In this document: positions 58,656-64,000 of the stretch, in pieces
How positions within the stretch are numbered: position 1 is the stretch's first letter
Layout of the letters: every line of letters starts with the position of its first letter
Assembly (NCBI GenBank): GCA_017871115.1
Contig: JAFCIZ010000005.1
Location: 5,139,501-5,203,500 of the forward strand
DNA length: 64,000 nt
Direction of reading: 5' to 3'
Origin: Cunninghamella blakesleeana
Lineage: Eukaryota > Mucoromycota > Mucoromycetes > Mucorales > Cunninghamellaceae
The notes under the pieces: generated by a model
What the model saw: the letters and a program-made list of their open reading frames with translations, nothing else
Database searches by the model: none
What the model was told of the DNA's origin: nothing
Translations under genes and position numbers: made by a program

Positions 58656-59990
58656 ATGGATCTTATTAATGATATATTATTTGAAAAGGTATTTATATTT
58701 TAGTATAGATAAAGTGAATGTCACTAAATATAAATAATAATAATAGCAATAAAGAGTATGAATATTAATTTATCATAATTTATCCATGTTTCTTTTTTAT
58801 TTTTTTGTTTTAATTTATTTCCATAGCAAGAAGGCAATCTATGTGCACAACATGCTTTAAAGTAAATAAAAGAGAATTTAAATATATATATATATATTGA
58901 AATTAAAAAAAAAAAAAAAAAGTTGATACTTATATTTATTTGGTTTTTATTATTATTTTACATTGATAGTGCATTATTGCAAGGTATAATATAAGCAATA
59001 GCAAAGAATACAACCTCAACAACTAATACACGTATTCATTATCTTTTTTCTTTTTCTCTTTTTTTTTATTGTTTTATTTATTATTATTATTACTAATATT
59101 ACATTTTAGGTAGTTATTTTACAGCAGTAGAATTAGCAGAAATTGGTCGACAGTTTGATGAAAAAGAACGATCGTTTGGTATAAAGTCTGGAGAAAACTA
59201 TGATGATACAGGATATTTTTCTATTCAAGTGATTCAACAAGCTTTATCAGTATGGGACTTGGAATTAATCCCTTGGGGATCAGAAGATGCTAAAAAAGCA
59301 AGAGAAGAACCAGAGTAAGATGGATAAAGTGATAAATATAGGGAATACAATTCTATTATTATTATTATTATTATTATTGATCACTGTTTCTCTTTTTAGA
59401 AATGAAGTTGCATATATTTGTCATTTACAACAACACTGGTAACATATAATAAAAAGAAAGAAAGGAAAATCATTATAAACATATAACCATTCCTTATTCA
59501 CTTTATATTATTTTAACTAGGTTTACTCTAAGAAAATTCCAAGTTCCTTGGCGATGGTATAATTTAAATAGTACACAATCATCGCCTACCTATTTAAGTG
59601 AAACATACCTGGGGTTATTATTACAGCAGATTAAAGATGAAGGTAAAAGATATATATATATAATAATGGTATATTTATTCATGAACTATATGTATTATTT
59701 TAGGCTATTCTATATTTGTTGTTCGTGGAAATTTACCAAAATGTGAAGCTGATAGAAAAGCATTAGTTTTACCCAAACCAAGTCTACAAGAAAAGAAAAA
59801 AGGGTGTACACCATTTTCAGGCAAAGCATATCGATTAACGGATAATGATTCAACCAACGACTTGGAAGATTATAATGAAGATGATGAAGAAAAACAATTA
59901 GCTAAAGCGATTGAAGCCAGTTTACAAGATTCTCAACAACAACAAATGGATGAAATGAGAAAAAAACGATTAGCTAGATTTGGTGGATGA
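58656..59990 (+). CDS. ATXN3: Ataxin-3-like Josephin deubiquitinase
   Basis: Seven exons: 58656-58688, 58827-58861, 58970-58983 (14 nt), 59110-59314, 59400-59438, 59521-59642, 59704-59990. The Josephin domain (about residues 1-180) begins MDLINDILFEKQEGNLCAQH, with catalytic Cys17; the His is in HLQQHWFTLRKF and the Asn in RWYNLNSTQ. GYFSIQVIQQALSVWDLEL is the conserved central helix. A single ubiquitin-interacting motif follows near the end (EEKQLAKAIEASLQDS), then a short QQQQ and a basic tail KKRLARFGG. Family members trim Lys48/Lys63 chains and work with p97/Cdc48 and Rad23. There is no long poly-Gln tract. The small second to third exons are required to rebuild the active site. Confidence 0.95.
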
Positions 59991-60401
59991 TTATAGGCAT
60001 ATTAAATATATATAATAACAATAATTTTTTACATTAAAAATAATGCACTCCTTTATTTATTTATTTATTTATATATCCAAAATAAACAACACTTGTAATA
60101 AATTTAAGGAATAATGACACTTTATTAATTTTTAGAACAAAAAAAAAAAGTCAAATGATCTTTTTTCTTTTTTTATAATCAAAAAAAAATAGGAGGAGAA
60201 GAACAATACTAAAACTATTAATTCAAAATTTGGAAAAAGATTGACATGTTGAATAAAAAAAAAATTATATGAAATGATGATAAATAAAAATAAAAAGAGT
60301 TAACAAAAACAAACAATAAAAATAAATAAAAATTGGGAAAAAAAATAATATATTATACTATTATTTTAAAATGAAGGAACTAGGAGAGGATTTTTAAATA
60401 T
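59991..60401. other. Convergent 3' region
   Basis: About 410 bp of A/T-rich sequence between the ataxin-3 stop and the stop of the secreted-protein gene; A runs and AAATAAA strings, no gene. Confidence 0.5.
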
Positions 60402-60825
60402 TTAGTTGTGTTGCTTTTGTTTGATCTCTTGTTCTTGTTTCTTACTGTTGTCAACATCACCACCAAGGACGCTAGAAAGGACGCCGTTAAGAGCATCGAC
60501 ATTTTGGACATTGACAGGAACGGTGACAGGCTATTTAGGAATAATAGAGAGAGAAAAAAAGAAATGAATAAAAAAAGAATCAAGAGATACAAATATATAA
60601 AATATAACTTACAGCTCCAATAAGAGCACCGTTAGCATCACCACCCTTGATAGGACCGTTACCATTATGGATTTGAGCATTTTGTTCTTGATTGTTATCA
60701 CCAGCGGGAACCTTTACTTGGTCAGGGATAGTTGTAACACCATCATTGTGATTATGACCTTTACCACAAGGAGCAGCGATGGCAGAGGTGGCGAAAAGAG
60801 CAGCAATAACTAAAGTGAATTTCAT
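60402..60825 (-). CDS. Small secreted protein, family unknown
   Basis: Two exons: 60825-60613 and 60530-60402; 113 residues. The signal peptide is clear: MKFTLVIAALFATSAIAAPC, with likely cleavage after AIA. The mature part is Gly/Asn/Asp-rich (CGKGHNHNDGVTTIPDQVKV, then GNGPIKGGDANGALIGA), then PVTVPVNVQNVDALNGVLSS and a Lys/Gln-rich end. It has only one Cys and no transmembrane segment or anchor signal. Codons end in C and T much more often than in neighbours (GTC, AAC, GGT, CTT, AAG), and a TATA box lies 137 bp upstream, both suggesting strong expression. It could be a wall- or spore-surface protein; I do not recognise a family. Confidence 0.82.
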
Positions 60826-60961
60826 GTTGATAGATTTAGTGTTTTTTAAAAAATTAAAAATTTAAAAAAGATTAAAGAAGAGAGAAGAGTAGAGAGAATT
60901 AGAAAAGAGTTGTTAAGATAATGAAGAAAGAAAAAAAAAATTTTCAATTCGAATTGATTCC

Positions 60962-60968
60962 TTTTATA
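60962..60968 (-). promoter_or_regulatory. TATA box of the secreted-protein gene
   Basis: Reads AGTATAAAAGG on the minus strand, 137 bp before the start codon at 60825, between a T-run and a purine-rich leader. Confidence 0.5.
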
Positions 60969-60989
60969 CTCTTTTTTTTTTTTTTTTTT

Positions 60990-62863
60990 TCTAAATAAAT
61001 ATATATATACAGGAGAGTGAGTGACTATAAGTGGGGAACTATAGGAGGAGGTGCTCTTTTTGAACCTCCTTGATTTTTTTGTAGAGTATTAATAGTAATA
61101 TGATCTTGATATACAAAATATTATTATTATTATTATTAAGTAAAGGAGTAGGTTAGTATAAAAAAAAACCATGAAAGGAAAAATAAAATGAGCGTGAAAA
61201 AAAAAAAAAAAAGTTACTTTGAACTCTCTACTCCCCTTGGAAAAAAGGAGAATCATCTGATTGAATAAAAGATAAAAATGCTTCGATACCATGTATATAT
61301 TTAAAACAGTAAGAAAAAAAAAAAAGGGAGGGTAGCACTTTTTATAACTTGATAAAATATGTATAATTATAAAAAAAAAATTATCGTTTTCTCAATTTTC
61401 TCACTTTTGGCTCCTTTCAAACAAATCTTTTTGCTATAATTTATTTTGCATAATAAAAATGATAAAATCAACCAATCAAAAGGTGTTATTTTATTATTAT
61501 TATTTACGATTATTATTTTTTAAAAAAAAAAATGATATAAAGATAAATGAAAAATAGATAATGATAATAATAATTTATAGTTATCCCCTTTTACATATAT
61601 TATTTTAATAAAAATAACTATATTTATATATTTATTATATAAAAAATATAATCATACATTTTTTTTATTTTTTTATATATTCACTCCCCATTTAAAAATA
61701 ATAATAATAAAGGTCTAGATTTTATTATTTTTTCAATATTATAAACTCATAATCATGTTCATCTTTAAGGGGAAGAGAGAAAAAAAAAGGCCATTATAAA
61801 AATAAGATGTGTATATAAAGGAGATGGAAAAAAAGAAGATACAAAAAAATCCAATTATGTTAATTTTCATGGTTTTAAAATTAGTAACACGTTTTTTTTT
61901 TATATATATAATGGTTGAGTATGGTTTTTTGTGTTTTCCGGGAGAAGTATTCCTTTTTAGTAGTCCTCGAAGGAGAAGAGAGGAAAAAAAAAAAAATAAA
62001 AGCGAGGGGGTATTTTTTTTTATTTTAAAAAAAAAAAAAAGACAAAGAAAATATGAATTTAAAGTTTTTGTTATGTTTTTTTTTTTATTATTACTATAGT
62101 GATTAAAAAATAAATAAACCAATGAGGATTTCCAAAAAAAGATAAATATATATATGTATAATATATGTTTAAAATCGGTTCTATTAAAATTCATTTGTCT
62201 ATAAATTTAAATCCAAGGAATATGTTATTTATATATATTTATATAAATAAAATATATATAATTGATTTATTTCTATCAAAAATATTATTATTGATAATCA
62301 GTTAATAAAAAAAAAAGTAGGAGACAACTTAAAGTCTTTGTTCTTGAAGGCGGATATTCAAAAAAAATAAAATAAAAAAAAATAACCATCTCCTTTTTTC
62401 TTTTTACCTTATTTTCACCAAATGAACGATATATTTTAAAAGAAATGTATATATAAATATATACACTTTTTGATGATAGCAAACGTAAATAAAAATAAAA
62501 ATAAAAATAGTAGAATGATTGGAAATTCTGGTTTTTAAAATTCTGGTTTTTTTAAAATGTCTTGAAAAAATACGTTCTGGTCTTTTTTTACCAGACCGAT
62601 CTTTTTAAACATACATATAAAATGTATACTTTTATGCGAAAAGGAGCTTTTTTTTTTTGAATTAACAATAAAAAAAAATTGATATATTAAATACATATGA
62701 ACCATACACCGATTAAGTGAACAAAAATGACATGCTTATCATTTTTTTCATCGAATTAACATCATTATCATTTTTTATTCGTTCAATTGTTTTTTCAAAA
62801 TGTAAATAAAAAACATATTATAATGTAATCATTGTACATACATACATACATACATACATACAT

Positions 62864-62909
<46 letters not shown>

Positions 62910-63173
62910 GAAAGTAAAACAATGACACAACAACATCAAGTAAACTACATGCAATAATTAATAAACTCACCATTGAAAATATTATTTTATACAACACATT
63001 CTTTAAGGAGATAAGAATGAAGGAGTGCAGGTAAACAAAATAAAATAAAACAAAACGATTATTGTTAATATAATTGAAAGAAATGCCTTATTTAGATTCT
63101 TACAAAAAATAATAAATATTAATAACATATCATACAATTTTTTTTTTTTATTTCATAAAATAATTTTTTAAGT
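60990..63173. other. 2.2-kb region without a supported gene
   Basis: Homopolymer- and TA-rich on both strands. Frames of 60-150 codons exist (notably 61739-62194 on both strands) but they consist of Phe/Leu/Ile or Lys/Glu runs read from T/A tracts, with no family resemblance. Small mixed patches occur at 61020-61080, 61920-61990 and 62520-62600 (a repeated TTCTGGTTTTTAAAA-like string). No RNA gene was recognised. Confidence 0.5.
62836..62902. repeat. Compound (TACA)n-(TA)n microsatellite
   Basis: About seven TACA units (62836-62865) followed by about 17 TA units (62869-62902) in the gap before the acidic-protein gene. Confidence 0.95.
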
Positions 63174-63555
63174 TCAAAGGTTTTTTTGTTGTAAATAATC
63201 ATCTTGGATAATATGAGCCACTTTATTTGCATTTTTAATAGCAGTAGAATCATTTAATCTTTCCTTTCTTGCCACTTGTTCCATTCTATCCACCTCATCC
63301 TTTAATAATATTACAAAATGAAATATAAAACTTAATCCTCTTAAATACATATATCCTTTATTTTATTTATAGCTTTAATTATTTTTTTACCCATGAATTC
63401 TTTTGATCCAATACTCCACCACTATTATTATTTAAACGATTATAATCAAATGTAGAAGCTTCATTATTCATAGTTTGAAAGGATGATTGCATTTCAGAGT
63501 CCTCTTCATCAGGATAATCTTCTACAGTTACCGAGTATTTATGATAATAATCCAT
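63174..63555 (-). CDS. Unrecognised 96-residue acidic protein
   Basis: Two exons: 63555-63391 and 63299-63174, phase 0. It begins MDYYHKYSVTVEDYPDEEDS and is polar and acidic through NEASTFDYNRLNNNSGG. The second exon is a helix-forming charged segment (DEVDRMEQVARKERLNDSTA, then KNANKVAHIIQDDYLQQKNL). It probably is a small coiled-coil or adaptor subunit. There is no signal peptide or membrane span. I do not recognise the family. Good splice sites and balanced codons support a real gene. Confidence 0.6.
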
Positions 63556-63894
63556 TATGTTTTTATCTTTAAAAAAAAATAAAAGAAAAAAGAAAAAAGA
63601 AATACTTTTTGAATGTGTGAGTTTTTTCTTTTTTTTTTTACTTTAATGCATGGGATCATCGGTATTGTGCGAATTTTTTTTTAATGTGAAACAAAATAAA
63701 TAAAAAAAGAGTAAATAAATGGAAAAAGGTTTTTTATGACGACAATAAAAATAATAAAATGACTTTTTTTTTTTTTTTAAACAATAATAAGGTAATATAT
63801 ATTTAAAATAAATAATGATAAGATAGAAGTTATAGTAGTAGTAGTAGTAGTATTTTAATAATCAAATAAATGTCACAAATAAAGTAAATATCGT

Positions 63895-64000
63895 TTAACC
63901 AATTGATTTTTCCAGCTTGTCTAATCTTTCCCTTAAAGTATTTAATACAGATTGATATTCACTCGAACCAATATCATTTTGTGATCGAACAATTGTAGGT
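63895..64000 (-). CDS. 3' end of a coiled-coil gene, cut by the window edge
   Basis: The minus strand reads PTIVRSQNDIGSSEYQSVLN, then TLRERLDKLEKSIG and a TAA stop at 63895. The Leu/Arg/Lys heptad pattern suggests a short C-terminal coiled coil. The start and most of the gene lie beyond 64000. A GTAGTAGTA-type repeat (63835-63851) follows in the 3' region. Confidence 0.6.
   Translation of the reverse strand, partial: PTIVRSQNDIGSSEYQSVLNTLRERLDKLEKSIG

Noticed and set aside
61739..62194. Frames of about 100-150 codons on both strands
   Set aside because: They are Phe/Leu/Ile and Lys/Glu runs generated by T and A tracts, overlap each other antisense, and show no domain or splice pattern.
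62836..62902. Regular short repeats considered as a CRISPR-like array
   Set aside because: It is a tetranucleotide plus dinucleotide microsatellite with no spacers, in a eukaryotic genome.

Overview
This is a nuclear window from a filamentous fungus, most likely an early-diverging Mucoromycota/Mucorales-type genome. It is very AT-rich (by eye about three quarters A+T or more). Genes are single-copy eukaryotic housekeeping genes split by many short AT-rich GT...AG introns, microsatellites are abundant, and Asn, Gln, Ser and Asp runs occur inside proteins. A chitin synthase carrying a myosin head, a cytochrome b5-like part and a DEK_C tail fixes the kingdom. The placement inside Mucoromycota is an inference from composition, intron density and gene content; no rRNA or marker tree is possible here. 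I saw no rRNA, tRNA, CRISPR array, recognisable transposon or virus-like gene.

Layout, left to right: a solo-BRCT protein (1.05-2.39 kb, +); a two-PHD Rco1/PHF12-like chromatin protein (3.3-5.1, +); the Pol II CTD phosphatase Ssu72 (5.35-6.26, -); a thioredoxin-PITH protein like TXNL1 (7.4-9.4, +); a FIT2/Scs3 lipid-droplet protein (9.5-10.4, -); a WDR89-like WD40 protein (10.65-12.2, +); an epsin (12.4-15.4, -); a Kelch protein (15.9-18.3, -); Iwr1 (18.6-20.4, +); an orphan ORF (21.0-21.4, +); NRDE2 (21.5-27.2, +); a compact DH-PH RhoGEF (27.7-29.6, -); the myosin-chitin synthase (30.6-36.9, +); an Mcm1/SRF-type MADS factor (37.3-38.1, -); a Skn7/Prr1-like HSF-type factor whose receiver domain is degenerate (38.4-40.2, -); a Psh1-like RING E3 (40.9-43.5, +); NOSIP (43.8-45.4, -); two unrecognised small genes (46.2-46.5 and 46.9-47.7, -); FKBP12 (48.0-48.8, +); an APC-superfamily transporter with a soluble C-terminal domain (49.1-51.6, -); a site-2 protease (52.3-54.9, +); the PKA regulatory subunit (55.3-57.2, +); an ataxin-3/Josephin deubiquitinase (58.7-60.0, +); a small secreted protein (60.4-60.8, -); an unrecognised acidic protein (63.2-63.6, -); and the 3' end of a coiled-coil gene (63.9-64.0, -).

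There is no single operon-like system. Several genes share short divergent promoters (FIT2/WDR89, Kelch/Iwr1, orphan/FKBP12, Skn7-like/Psh1-like, transporter/S2P, RhoGEF/chitin synthase). Many of the genes serve transcription and RNA (Rco1, Ssu72, Iwr1, NRDE2, NOSIP, Mcm1-type, Skn7-type), ubiquitin (Psh1-like, NOSIP, ataxin-3, epsin UIMs) or cell wall and polarity (RhoGEF, chitin synthase, PKA-R).

The best leads are: a recurring GC-core promoter element (GCGGTGTT followed by A/T tract) about 70-150 bp before several start codons; a Skn7-type factor that has lost its phospho-acceptor; a chitin-synthase myosin head with altered nucleotide-switch motifs; and a Psh1-type E3 in a lineage where centromeric H3 loss has been reported. 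Exon coordinates below were derived by hand from splice sites and reading-frame continuity; lengths in residues follow from those models.
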